From contig NZ_JAFMVC010000012.1 of the NCBI RefSeq assembly GCF_025499605.1, positions 62,001 through 126,000 of the forward strand: a stretch of 64,000 bases of DNA. Direction: 5' to 3'. The notes below the pieces were generated by a model. It was not told where the DNA came from, did not search any database, and saw only the letters and a list, made by a program, of their open reading frames with translations. Positions within the stretch are counted from its first letter, which is position 1; every line of letters starts with the position of its first letter. The position numbers and the translations under genes are program-made. The stretch comes from Carboxylicivirga litoralis (GTDB taxonomy: Bacteria; Bacteroidota; Bacteroidia; Bacteroidales; Marinilabiliaceae). This document shows, piece by piece, positions 39,049-48,213 of this stretch.

Positions 39049-40332
39049 ATGAAAAACCTCAGATACAAAGCACTGATTCCAATTGGCGTCTTTTTGCTTG
39101 TTTACCTAATGCCGGGTTGGCTAAGCGGCGACTTTTATAAAATCCCAATCATTATACCCTTTATTGTGGCAGCAGGCGTGTCGATTGCTATGGCACCTGG
39201 TAAAGTTATGGGTGATAAAATGAGTGCCTTTACTAAAGGAATGGGAAATCCGGGCATTATGATGATGTGCCTGATTTTTATGCTAGCAGGTGCCTTTGCC
39301 AGCGTCGCCAAAGAAATGGGAGCCGTTGAAGCCACCGTTAATATCGGCCTGCATTTTCTGCCCCAAGAAATATTATTGGCCGGCCTTTTTATTATTGGCT
39401 GTTTTATTTCATTAGCTGTAGGCACCTCCGTTGGAACAGTTGTAGCACTTACTCCTGTGACCATAGGTCTGTCTGATGTGACTGACATTAATACAGCTAT
39501 TGCCATTGGAGCTACCATTGGCGGCGCAATGTTTGGCGATAATCTTTCAATGATATCTGACACAACTATTGCTGCCAGCCGTACACAAAACTGCCAGATG
39601 AAGGATAAATTCAGAGCCAATATACGACTGGTTTTTCCCGCAGCTTTAGTTTCTATTTTACTATATGTTTGCATACCATCATCTTCCACACCTCAAAATA
39701 TTACTATTGAACTAATCGACTACCTGAAAGTAGCACCATACATTATAGTACTTATTGCTGCAGCCCTGGGCATGAATGTTTTTATAGTCTTATTTATCGG
39801 CATCCTATTGGCCGGAGGGGTTGGGATTATCAATCACGATTTCTCAATCTGGAGCTTGCTATCATCAATAAGCAGCGGCATGCAAGGCATGGCCGAAATA
39901 GTAATGGTATCGCTACTGGTTGGCGGCATGGTTGAAATTATCAAAATCAATGGCGGCATTGAGTATATCATCAACCACATTGGCAAACGAACTAAAAGCA
40001 AAAAAGGTGCTGAATTGAGCATTATAACATTAACTGGGATTGTGAATATTTTTACAGCCAATAATACCATTGCCATTCTTATGTCAGGCCCCATTGTTAA
40101 AAACATTGCCGATAAATTCAGCATAGAACCCAAACGTTCGGCCAGCTTGATGGATACCGCTTCTTGTTTTACTCAGGGAATTTTGCCTTATGGTGCCCAA
40201 ATATTGGCGGCTGTTGGTTTAGCAGCCGGAGCCTTATCTCCGTTTGACATTATGAGCAATCTGTTCTATCCTTTTTTTATGGGCATCACTGTCATTATTT
40301 CAATTTTAATAAAAAAGCCTGCTAAAAACTAA
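39049..40332 (+). CDS. NhaC-family Na+/H+ antiporter, 427 aa
   Basis: About ten hydrophobic segments. Family positions: LAVGTSVGTVVALTPV, GATIGGAMFGDNLSMISDTT and ILPYGAQI. Exports sodium in exchange for protons; substrate choice among NhaC-like proteins varies (Na+, malate-lactate), so the cation assignment is by family. Gene ends in a hairpin shared with the opposite gene. Confidence 0.88.
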   Translation: MKNLRYKALIPIGVFLLVYLMPGWLSGDFYKIPIIIPFIVAAGVSIAMAPGKVMGDKMSAFTKGMGNPGIMMMCLIFMLAGAFASVAKEMGAVEATVNIGLHFLPQEILLAGLFIIGCFISLAVGTSVGTVVALTPVTIGLSDVTDINTAIAIGATIGGAMFGDNLSMISDTTIAASRTQNCQMKDKFRANIRLVFPAALVSILLYVCIPSSSTPQNITIELIDYLKVAPYIIVLIAAALGMNVFIVLFIGILLAGGVGIINHDFSIWSLLSSISSGMQGMAEIVMVSLLVGGMVEIIKINGGIEYIINHIGKRTKSKKGAELSIITLTGIVNIFTANNTIAILMSGPIVKNIADKFSIEPKRSASLMDTASCFTQGILPYGAQILAAVGLAAGALSPFDIMSNLFYPFFMGITVIISILIKKPAKN

Positions 40333-40345
40333 ATTATAGCAGGCT
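40310..40345 (-). terminator. Terminator of hflC overlapping the NhaC gene end
   Basis: agcctgcta (40316-40324) pairs with tagcaggct (40337-40345); on the minus strand six T follow. It lies 22 bases past the hflC stop. Confidence 0.75.
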
Positions 40346-40366
40346 CTAATATTTCTACACTAAGTT

Positions 40367-41311
40367 TTACTTCATTCCATTCAGGTATTTATAAAACTCA
40401 CTATCTGTCGATAAAATAATATGCGTTTGCCCATCAAAGGTCTTTTCATAGGCTTCCATCGATTTTAAAAAGCTATATAATTGTCGTGCCTGCGGTGTTT
40501 TATCATATGCTGAAGCATAGATGGAAGCCGCCTCAGCATCAGCCCTACCTTTAATCTCTTCTGCTGTTTTATAGGCTTCAGAAACAATCGTCTTTAATTC
40601 TCGATCTTTTTCACCATTAATGCGCGAGGCTTCCCCCTGTCCTTCTGACTTAAACTTATCAGCAATGCGATAGCGCTCACTTTTCATACGCTCATAAACC
40701 TGTGTCCGCACTTCCTCAATGTAGTTGATGCGCTTAATACGAAAATCTAAAATTGCAATACCCAATTCTTTCGTTCTGGCATCAGACGCTTTCTGTATCA
40801 TCTCCTGTATTTTATCTCTTCCTACAGAAATTGCTGTTAAACTATCGCCAACGGTTTCTCCTGCCAATCCCGCCGATACGGGCTTACGATTAGAGGAACG
40901 CACCGCTTCTTCGATGTAATGCTTGGCAATATAATTACGTGTTTCACTATCAATAATATCATCCAAACGCGTATAAGCACTTCGCTCATTGGTTAAGCGT
41001 TTATAAAACTGCAACGGATCAACTATTTGCCATCGTGCATAAGTATCTACAAAGACATACTTCTTACCTTTTGTTGGCACTTGCTCCGGGTCACCGTCCC
41101 ATTCCAGATAGCGTTTATCGAAAAAGTGTGTAGTTTGTATAAAAGGTATTTTAAATTTCATACCTGGTGTTGTAATGGCATTACCCACCGGCTTACCAAA
41201 CTGCGTGATCACCACCTGCTCTGTTTCATCAACAATAAATGTTCCTTGCGAAAACAGAAACAAGGCGACAACACCCAATACTATATATATAATTGATTTC
41301 TTATTGTCCAT
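40367..41311 (-). CDS. hflC: HflC, band 7 partner of HflK, 314 aa
   Basis: Membrane-anchored protease modulator. The N-terminal segment IIYIVLGVVALFLFSQG, then the HflC-typical FIVDETEQVVITQFGKP, GMKFKIPFIQ and a DIIDSETRNYIAKH segment. Open frame reaches 41371, but ATG 41311 overlaps the hflK stop by 11 bp and gives the family N-terminus. HflK/HflC control FtsH. Confidence 0.92.
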   Translation of the reverse strand: MDNKKSIIYIVLGVVALFLFSQGTFIVDETEQVVITQFGKPVGNAITTPGMKFKIPFIQTTHFFDKRYLEWDGDPEQVPTKGKKYVFVDTYARWQIVDPLQFYKRLTNERSAYTRLDDIIDSETRNYIAKHYIEEAVRSSNRKPVSAGLAGETVGDSLTAISVGRDKIQEMIQKASDARTKELGIAILDFRIKRINYIEEVRTQVYERMKSERYRIADKFKSEGQGEASRINGEKDRELKTIVSEAYKTAEEIKGRADAEAASIYASAYDKTPQARQLYSFLKSMEAYEKTFDGQTHIILSTDSEFYKYLNGMK

Positions 41312-42299
41312 TTTGAGTCGTTTTTTGTTGTGATAGCTGCATTTGCAATAAAGGCAACACATTATTACCATTTTGGTCAGTAATGATTTTTTGCCCCAAT
41401 CGTGGCATTACCTCTTCCATCGTTTCCAAATAAATACGTCGACGGGTTACTTCCGGAGCTTTCACATACTCTTTATATAAAGCATTAAAGCGCGCTACAT
41501 CACCTTTGGCATTATTAACACGTTCAGTTGCATATCCTTCAGCCATCTGAATAGTCTCTTTCGCCTGCCCTGCCGCTTTTGGTATCACCTTATTATATTC
41601 AGCTTTTGCCTGATTAATTAATGTTTCTTTTTCCTGCTGAGCTTCATTCACCGCATTAAAAGCAGCCTTAACGGGCTCTGGCGGGTTAACATCCTGCAAC
41701 ACCACCTGGTCAATCTTAACACCAACAGAATATTCGCGACACACCTTCTGCATTAACTCTTGCAGTCGCGCACTAATTTCAGTACGACCAACGGTAAGTA
41801 CCTCATTCACCGTTCGGTCGCCAACTATCTGTCGCATGGCCGATTCTGAAATATCACGAAGCGTCACCTCCGGATTACGCACTTTAAATAAGTAATTATA
41901 AGGATTATCGATTCGATACTGAACCACCCACTCCACGTCGGCCAGGTTTAAGTCGCCAGTCAGCATCAGTGCTTCGTCAACACCACTACTACCACGTTTG
42001 TAGGACGAACGAACACCTGCACTGGTTGTCCGAAAGCCAAACTCCATCTTTTGCTGACGCTCTACAGCAACCTTATAAACCGATTCCACCAACGGAATCT
42101 TATAGTTTAAGCCAGGCTCAACCGTACGAACATACTTTCCAAATCGCACAATAACGCCGACTTCTTCCGGATCGATAGTAAAAAAAGCTGTCCAGGCTAA
42201 AAAGGCCACAAGCAGCATCAGACCCACCGACCGAATGTTTTTTAAAAGTTTCTCAAGTACACCCCCCGATGCATTGAGGTTAAATTGATTTGATGTCAT
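41301..42299 (-). CDS. hflK: HflK, band 7 partner of HflC, 332 aa
   Basis: N-terminal hydrophobic segment about residues 25-42, then FFTIDPEEVGVIVRFGKYV, VGDRTVNEVLTVGR and the VQDVNPPEPVKAAFNAV-like segment (VVLQDVNPPEPVKAAFNAVN) of HflK, with an Ala/Gln-rich coiled coil. It starts the hflK-hflC pair. Confidence 0.92.
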   Translation of the reverse strand: MTSNQFNLNASGGVLEKLLKNIRSVGLMLLVAFLAWTAFFTIDPEEVGVIVRFGKYVRTVEPGLNYKIPLVESVYKVAVERQQKMEFGFRTTSAGVRSSYKRGSSGVDEALMLTGDLNLADVEWVVQYRIDNPYNYLFKVRNPEVTLRDISESAMRQIVGDRTVNEVLTVGRTEISARLQELMQKVCREYSVGVKIDQVVLQDVNPPEPVKAAFNAVNEAQQEKETLINQAKAEYNKVIPKAAGQAKETIQMAEGYATERVNNAKGDVARFNALYKEYVKAPEVTRRRIYLETMEEVMPRLGQKIITDQNGNNVLPLLQMQLSQQKTTQNGQ

Positions 42300-42643
42300 A
42301 TGATAAGATTAAAATTATGCAGAAGTAACCAAGAAGCATTTTTTGTCGCCCTTTTCAAATGTAGCACAAAAAAGAGGTATTAAAAAGAACAACAATAGAA
42401 ATAGGTAAAAGGAATAACTTTAAACATCAGTATATGCCACATATATAATGTCATACCGATAGGGAGATACTTATAAGTTAGTCATACTTAGTGGTAACAG
42501 AAAAGTAGTCTCACTAACCCCTGTTTCCTCAAATCTCCTTCCACAAGCCGCCTAAGTTTTAAAAACAAAGGATTACAAGTAGCTACAAGCCAGCCTTGTG
42601 TGTTAATAATTGTACTTAAAAGCACTATTTCATTAAAAAATAA
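42300..42643. other. Intergenic region between hflK and the cold-shock gene
   Basis: About 340 bases; no gene seen. The first 100 bases presumably hold the minus-strand hflK promoter, but no exact consensus could be placed. Confidence 0.4.
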
Positions 42644-42672
42644 TTGAATGTCAAATAATTAGAGTATGTTTG
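42644..42672 (+). promoter_or_regulatory. Promoter of the cold-shock gene
   Basis: TTG at 42644-42646 and TATGTTTG at 42665-42672 (spacer 18). The leader to the ATG at 42703 is only about 25 bases, shorter than the long leaders of proteobacterial csp genes. Confidence 0.65.
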
Positions 42673-42702
42673 TTATTGAATTATAACTTCAATAAAATTA
42701 AA

Positions 42703-42891
42703 ATGAATAAAGGAAAAGTAAAATTCTTCAACGACTCAAAAGGTTTCGGGTTTATCGCCGAAGATAATGGTAAAGAACATTTTGTGCACGTTACTGGATT
42801 AATTGATGAGATCAACGAAGGTGACGAGGTTGAATTTGATTTACAAGAAGGTAAAAAAGGTTTAAATGCCGTTAATGTGAAAGTAGTATAA
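42703..42891 (+). CDS. Cold-shock domain protein, 62 aa
   Basis: Single cold-shock domain binding RNA or single-stranded DNA: MNKGKVKFFNDSKGFGFIA with RNP1 KGFGFI and RNP2 HFVHV. The frame is open from 42670, but MNKGKV at 42703 is the family start. A perfect 32-bp inverted repeat follows. Confidence 0.95.
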   Translation: MNKGKVKFFNDSKGFGFIAEDNGKEHFVHVTGLIDEINEGDEVEFDLQEGKKGLNAVNVKVV

Positions 42892-42921
42892 CTATATAAC
42901 GTATTTTCATTACTGTATCGT

Positions 42922-42954
42922 AAAGAGGGGATTCAATATTGAATCCCCTCTTTT
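42922..42954 (+). terminator. Perfect 32-bp inverted repeat after the cold-shock gene
   Basis: aaagaggggattcaat (42922-42937) with its exact complement to 42953, then T-rich; works on both strands. Confidence 0.85.
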
Positions 42955-43340
42955 GGGTTATTGCGAACTGAGGAACAGCCAAAATGCTGAAAGTTCGGCA
43001 CAAGGTTGTATTAAGACTGAATATTATTTCAACATTGCTTTTAAAGTGCTCATATATCACTTGAGACTTCACGCTTAACAACCTATCATCCAGCCCATAT
43101 TAAAGATTATTACAGCAAACAGAGTGATTAACTCAAGAATAGCTAACTTGTCAGTCAGATTGTATTTTCGTAAATTTTATTTTAAGAAATAACCACTAAT
43201 TAAAGAAAGTTTAAAAACTAACGTATTCGGAGTAGACCGGGGCTGTAAGTTGATGTTTATCTGCAAAAAAGATAGCTAACTAATGGCCTTGCTTTAAAGA
43301 AAATATCACTATTAATCAAAGCATTAAATAATTACACGTT
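42955..43340. other. Intergenic region before the 99-aa gene
   Basis: 386 bases, AT-rich. An apparent minus-strand frame there runs through the terminator and is rejected. No repeat or RNA recognised. Confidence 0.4.
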
Positions 43341-43640
43341 ATGATTCCTGAAAAATTTAAAAATTACTACATGGGAACTAACAATCTATTCTTTCCTGAA
43401 TATGAATTTGTTATTAAACTAAGTTTTCCGAGTGTTTTTGTCCGTTTTAAGCGTACCGAGGGCTATTATACTAATTTTAATAAGTTTTTTAATAGCGTTG
43501 CCGAAGTACAATACCTTGATGGTATTAAACCCTCAAAAATTGAAGAACAGCAAATATTAAATGAAATCTGGGATTTTTTAACCTTGACAAAAAGCCCTAA
43601 CAAAGGAAACTTCCTGGGAAACAGAAACAAGCCGGATTAA
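43341..43640 (+). CDS. Unknown small protein, 99 aa
   Basis: Mixed composition with aromatic residues (FFPEYEFVIKLSFPSVFVRF), no signal peptide or membrane segment. No family recognised. The codon pattern is ordinary for the window. It ends 31 bases before the NYN gene stop on the other strand. Confidence 0.5.
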   Translation: MIPEKFKNYYMGTNNLFFPEYEFVIKLSFPSVFVRFKRTEGYYTNFNKFFNSVAEVQYLDGIKPSKIEEQQILNEIWDFLTLTKSPNKGNFLGNRNKPD

Positions 43641-43671
43641 CCATATCGATAAAATCTCAACATTTATTAGG

Positions 43672-44424
43672 CTATTTTTTTTGAGAGTACTTTTTTTTAT
43701 TCTTTACGAAAATCAATTTATGCCTGCTATTGGGACTATCCCTTTGTTCTATTTCAAACTTACCAATGAAATCTATCAATGGTGTTAATTTCTGGAATCC
43801 ATAATTCCGCGGATCAAAATTCGGCCTCTTTTTTTGCAACAAACTACCAACATCACCCAAAAAAGCCCATCCGTCATCATCAGAAAGATCTGTAATTGTT
43901 GCCGCAATTAGTTTAATTTCCTTTGAGGTAATTTTATCAAACAGCTCCTTTTCTGAATCTTTATCGTCTTCAAACTCTTTTTCTTTAGCTCTGGTTTTTA
44001 AAATTTCGATGTAAATAAATTTATCACATGCGACTATAAATGGGGTTGGCGTCTTTTTCTCCCCAATGCCAATTACTTGCATGCCTGCTTCTCTTAACCT
44101 GGTCGCTAACTTGGTAAAATCACTATCGCTCGACACTAAGCAAAATCCATTAACTTTTTCAGAATAAAGGATATCCATGGCATCAATTATCATAGCAGAA
44201 TCCGTGGCATTCTTTCCCGAAGTATAGGCGTATTGCTGAATAGGAGTAATCGCGTTCTCCAATAAAATCTTTTTCCATTTATTTAATTCGGGTTTAGTCC
44301 AATCGCCATATATTCTCTTAATGGTAGGATTTCCATATTTTGCAATCTCCTCCATCATTTCCTTTACATTGGCAGATGGAATGTTATCCCCATCAATCAG
44401 TACTGCTAAATTAATATTCATCAA
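43672..44424 (-). CDS. NYN-domain (LabA-like) protein with C-terminal OST-HTH/LOTUS-like region, 250 aa
   Basis: Residues about 1-145 match a PIN-like NYN RNase fold: AVLIDGDNIPSANV at the start, KNATDSAMIIDAMDIL and FCLVSSDSDFTKLA carry the acidic residues. The C-terminal part from about residue 165 (ELFDKITSKEIKLIAATI, GDVGSLLQKKRPNFDPRNYGFQKLTPLID) matches the OST-HTH/LOTUS pattern, which binds RNA in related proteins. RNA cleavage is inferred. Confidence 0.85.
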   Translation of the reverse strand: MMNINLAVLIDGDNIPSANVKEMMEEIAKYGNPTIKRIYGDWTKPELNKWKKILLENAITPIQQYAYTSGKNATDSAMIIDAMDILYSEKVNGFCLVSSDSDFTKLATRLREAGMQVIGIGEKKTPTPFIVACDKFIYIEILKTRAKEKEFEDDKDSEKELFDKITSKEIKLIAATITDLSDDDGWAFLGDVGSLLQKKRPNFDPRNYGFQKLTPLIDFIGKFEIEQRDSPNSRHKLIFVKNKKKYSQKK

Positions 44425-44961
44425 AAACCGTTTTATGCGAACCTACTAATTCTATTATTGACAATTTGAACGAGTTGTGAAGGTAATGAATTATGAGTCA
44501 AGACTCGAGTGAGTATCCATAAATCTTTGTAAAAACTCAAAGTGTTAACTCTAACTATATTCAGTATGTAGACCGAAGATTGTTAATGGTTAATTTAAGT
44601 ACTTAAATCATTCAGCTAATTGGGAACAACAACCTAAATAAGTAAAATTTCTAACCTCATATAACGGACTTAACCTTGAAGTATGAATGGAAGATTTGTA
44701 ACTTAATAGAATATTTTCGATCCTGGATTTATGCAATTTCTTAAAGGTTAAAACTCCGTACCTATAGAAATATGCTCTGTATCCCCGCTTCACACTAATT
44801 GATTGCATGTCTTATATTAAAGATTACACTTGATCATGATTTATTAACAGCAAACAAAAGTAATTTGTGTGACAATTCGAGCGGTTAGCAAACATTTTTA
44901 CACGAGAAACATACTGAATGGATGAATTACACATAGTAACACAAATTCTAATGGCTGCCAC
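44425..44961. other. Intergenic region before the first radical SAM gene
   Basis: 537 bases. A minus-strand frame at 44608-44808 (66 aa) lacks any recognisable feature and is not called. Words such as tattaaagatta and acagcaaaca recur at about 43100, perhaps a weak repeat. Confidence 0.35.
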
Positions 44962-46269
44962 ATGAAGATTCTCTTAATTTCACCAACTGTCGATACGGAA
45001 AAAAGAACCAATAAAGGGCTTATGATTCCACAGCTAGCTCTCTATATACTTGAAGGATTAACTCCTGAACGATTTGATGTAGAGGTGATAGAGGAAGAAA
45101 CACAGGCGGTTAACCTGGAACACAAATGTGATTTGGTTGCCATAAGTTGCATGACAGCCAATGCCCCCAGGGCCTATCAGCTTTGCGATGATTTTCAGAA
45201 AAGAGGGAAAACTGTTATACTGGGTGGTGTGCACCCTACCATACTTCCAGATGAAGCACTATTGCATTCAAATGCGGTGGTTATAGGTGAAGCAGAAGGT
45301 GTTTGGGAGACTCTTCTGTGCGATTTTGAAAACAATGCTTTGAAGCAAAAATACCATAACCCTAATCCTAATTTAGAAAAGTATGTTCGCAAAGATTTTG
45401 GAAAGATAGCATCTAAAAGACTGTTCAATATCATTCCAATATTAACAACCCGTGGCTGCCCTTATAATTGTGATTTTTGTTGCGTCACTAACTTATTCGG
45501 ACAAACAATACGACATATTTCAGTTGAGAATGTGGTTCGTGATATCAAGGAATCGAAGGCCAAGGTTTTTATTTTTCTGGATGATAATATCATTGGCAAC
45601 CCTGCATATGCGAAAGCGCTTTTTAGGGCTATCAAGCCGCTAAAAATTAAATGGGTTGGACAGGCTTCTATTTCCTTATTAGTGGGTGATGATGAGTTAA
45701 TTCAATTGGCTGCTGAAAGTGGCTGTCAATCACTCTTTCTAGGTATTGAAAGTGTATCGGTAAAACAGCTGCTATCCATGCGCAAATCGATAAAGGAAAT
45801 TCAACATCTGGAACACGCTTTTAAAAAAGTAAAAAAGATGGGAATTCTTATCCATGCATCCATTGTTTTTGGCTTTGACGATGACACAAAGGAAATATTT
45901 GATGAAACAGTTCAATTCCTGGTGCGAAACAAAGTGAGCACAGTTTCATTCAATGTGTTAACGCCCTATCCCGGAACCAAAGTGTATGAGAAACTGAAAA
46001 ATGAAGATCGCTTAATAACAACTGATTGGAAGTATTATGACCACAATACAGTTGTGTTTAAGCCCAAAAACATGACACCCCTTGAGCTGCAGCTGGGGAA
46101 AATAAACGCCAGGAAGAAGTTTTATAGTAAAACGTCTGTATTGAAGCGATTAGTGGGCAACTGGTACAAACCATTTGTATACCTTTCGATGAATTTAGGC
46201 CATATGAAACAAGTAAAAGTAGAAAGCAGCAGGATGGCTAATTTAAAAACTAATCTATTGCGGCAGTAG
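44962..46269 (+). CDS. B12-binding-type radical SAM protein, 435 aa
   Basis: Residues about 1-130 form the cobalamin-binding-like (BchE/elongator) domain with LGGVHPTILPDEAL; the radical SAM cysteines are C166, C170, C173 (RGCPYNCDFCC), followed by FIFLDDNIIG and LGIESVS. The C-terminal domain is of the DUF4070 kind (FNVLTPYPGTKVYEKLK). A second, related gene lies on the opposite strand at 48214. Substrate unknown; lipid or hopanoid-like modifications are possible for the family. Confidence 0.82.
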   Translation: MKILLISPTVDTEKRTNKGLMIPQLALYILEGLTPERFDVEVIEEETQAVNLEHKCDLVAISCMTANAPRAYQLCDDFQKRGKTVILGGVHPTILPDEALLHSNAVVIGEAEGVWETLLCDFENNALKQKYHNPNPNLEKYVRKDFGKIASKRLFNIIPILTTRGCPYNCDFCCVTNLFGQTIRHISVENVVRDIKESKAKVFIFLDDNIIGNPAYAKALFRAIKPLKIKWVGQASISLLVGDDELIQLAAESGCQSLFLGIESVSVKQLLSMRKSIKEIQHLEHAFKKVKKMGILIHASIVFGFDDDTKEIFDETVQFLVRNKVSTVSFNVLTPYPGTKVYEKLKNEDRLITTDWKYYDHNTVVFKPKNMTPLELQLGKINARKKFYSKTSVLKRLVGNWYKPFVYLSMNLGHMKQVKVESSRMANLKTNLLRQ

Positions 46270-46418
46270 AGTTTCATAATACTAACTAGCAAGTTGATGC
46301 AATTACTTAGCAATACATTTCCAAATTTTCACGATCAAATGACTTGCAATATTATCTGACAAAATAATTAAAAAGACCCTTTTAATGGGTGTTTTATGCG
46401 AAACTAAAATTCAGAGAT

Positions 46419-46694
46419 TCAGTTCATAATTGACCACTGTATCTCTTCTTTTTCGCAAATCGGTGCAATGATAATTGCGTTTTGAATAACGCATGCTGCT
46501 GTTGAATAGGCTTCATCACGATATTCTCCTGTTAATTTAAAAGTGCCAATGTGTGAATTATGTAACATATTTATGGATTTGTGTAAGGACTCCCCATTAA
46601 TTGGGTCGTAACTTTGTATATGCCAGTAGGTATTTCTATAGAAATTAGGTAATGATAAGGCGTTATAGAATAATTGCTTTGTTACTTGTTGATA
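46419..46694 (-). pseudogene. Protein-like 91-codon open frame without a normal start, possible remnant
   Basis: Between stops TCA-complement at 46419-46421 and the in-frame TAA at 46695-46697 the minus strand is open for 91 sense codons. The translation has protein-like patterns (NTYWHIQSYDPINGESLHK, TGEYRDEAYSTAACVIQNAI). The only Met is residue 43, so as a gene it would be just 49 aa. More likely the tail of a decayed gene. No family was recognised and no intact copy is visible here. Confidence 0.35.
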
Positions 46695-46938
46695 TTAGAA
46701 AATACCCACAAGCTAACATTGGCTAAGTTACAATCTGATAAGGATCAGGCTAAGATGATTGCTTCAATAATGATGTTTTGAATGAACCATTAAATCACGA
46801 AGAACGATATAATGTTGATTTTAGTGTAGAAGTATTAGTCGGTTAACCAGTCAATTATACTACATCTTCTTTCGAATGAACCATGTGCTGAATTAATCAG
46901 ATTTGGTTTGTTGACATACTTATTTAAAAAAAAATACC

Positions 46939-47097
46939 ATGAAAAATTTATTGTATGTTATAGCAGGACTATTAATAGTTATATGGGGAATTATCTTTTT
47001 TGGATTCAATTCCTCAGGATCCGTTCATTGGTTGTTAGCATTTGCTGGATTAGCGATACTTATGAGGTTTATTTTAACCAGACGATTAACAAACTAA
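46939..47097 (+). CDS. Lmo0937/DUF5670-like small membrane protein, 52 aa
   Basis: Two hydrophobic segments, residues about 3-22 (LLYVIAGLLIVIWGIIFFGF) and 31-46 (WLLAFAGLAILMRFI), ending in RRLTN. The length and the two-helix pattern with a basic tail match the lmo0937/DUF5670 family of small stress-associated membrane proteins. Too short for routine ORF lists. Upstream of the UspA gene. Confidence 0.6.
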   Translation: MKNLLYVIAGLLIVIWGIIFFGFNSSGSVHWLLAFAGLAILMRFILTRRLTN

Positions 47098-47241
47098 TTA
47101 GATAACAATGCTAAGTCATAGGTTTTTAAGTTATTAATGAGGGGTTTCTTAAAAGGAACCTTTTATTAGGCTGGCTCGCTTTCGAAGCCTATACAAATAT
47201 GAGTGTTAGCATGGTTTATTTTACTATTAAACTATCATCTG

Positions 47242-47718
47242 ATGAAACGAGTTATTATTGCACTCGACTTTGATCCCAGCGCTCAAAAGGTAGCTGAGGA
47301 AGGTTATGCCCTAGCTAAAGCTTTAAAAGCTAAGGTTACTTTAGTGCATGTAAAAGCTGATGCAGATTATTACAGTTCCCTTGGTCAAGTTGTTGTTATT
47401 GGGTTTTCAGGTCATTTAAAAGATGATTTACCTATTGCACCTGATCGAATTGACCCTGATACTATTTCGCAGGAATTTCTTAATAAGGCAATGTTACATC
47501 TTGCAGATAAGAACATCGAAGTTATGGTAGCCAATGGTTCATGTGCCAATTCATTGATTGATGCTGCCAATCAGTTAAACGCATATATGATCGTTATGGG
47601 TTCGCACAGCAGAAAATGGTTTGAAAACACAACTATTGGCAGTGTTACTCAAAAGGTGCTACTTGGTTCAAGTATTCCAGTATTTGTAATTCCGACAAAC
47701 AAAAATAGGATTGATTAA
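47242..47718 (+). CDS. Universal stress protein UspA family, 158 aa
   Basis: Start MKRVIIALDFDPSAQKVAEEG (shortened here) shows the first beta-strand and helix; the ATP-binding tail reads MGSHSRKWFENTTIGSVTQKV. The frame opens at 47203 but ATG 47242 fits the fold. It sits with other stress or redox genes. Confidence 0.88.
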   Translation: MKRVIIALDFDPSAQKVAEEGYALAKALKAKVTLVHVKADADYYSSLGQVVVIGFSGHLKDDLPIAPDRIDPDTISQEFLNKAMLHLADKNIEVMVANGSCANSLIDAANQLNAYMIVMGSHSRKWFENTTIGSVTQKVLLGSSIPVFVIPTNKNRID

Positions 47719-47768
47719 TTAGCGGATTTGTCGCCAAAACTTCCGACATCCTGACTATTTAATAATTT

Positions 47769-48119
47769 TCAGATTGCTATATCCTCATAGCCACTCTTTA
47801 TGAGGGTTGAAATCATTTTAAACCTTTCGTTGGCTTTTACATTATGGGATGTATGCGCCGGTATGATTATGCCTTCGCCGACTATAAGATTATTGGAGTG
47901 CTTGTCAATCATCACTTCTGCCTGGCCCTCAATAACCTGGATAAAGGTGTCAAAGGGAGAGATCTTTTCGGCAAGTGCTTCGCCAGTATCTATAGCCACT
48001 ACACTCACATTACCTGTGGTTTTTCTTATAATGGTTTTACTTACCACAGAGTTGGGAACATATTCAATAATCTCAATTAGAATATGAGTCTTTGATTTTT
48101 CTAATTCAGTGCTTGACAT
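47769..48119 (-). CDS. Cupin-domain protein, 116 aa
   Basis: Single small cupin barrel. DTFIQVIEGQAEVMID and GEGIIIPAHTSHNVKA hold the cupin motifs with the metal histidines (HTSH). No signal peptide. Role unknown; the UspA gene is convergent to it and the second radical SAM gene follows on the same strand. Confidence 0.85.
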   Translation of the reverse strand: MSSTELEKSKTHILIEIIEYVPNSVVSKTIIRKTTGNVSVVAIDTGEALAEKISPFDTFIQVIEGQAEVMIDKHSNNLIVGEGIIIPAHTSHNVKANERFKMISTLIKSGYEDIAI

Positions 48120-48213
48120 ACATTCTACTTTTCTTATAAAACAAAGGTAGTTCTATAAACAGCATAATTCGTTACACTTTAGATGGTTTCATTTACATTA
48201 TTCACACATTTTA

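Noticed and set aside
42872-43081. 69-aa minus-strand frame after the cold-shock gene
   Set aside because: It contains the 32-bp terminator palindrome and has no feature.
44608-44808. 66-aa minus-strand frame
   Set aside because: No recognisable domain and AT-rich gap composition; kept out as unsupported.
47800-48087. 95-aa and 78-aa frames opposite the cupin gene
   Set aside because: Shadow of the cupin gene, whose motifs are clear on the other strand.
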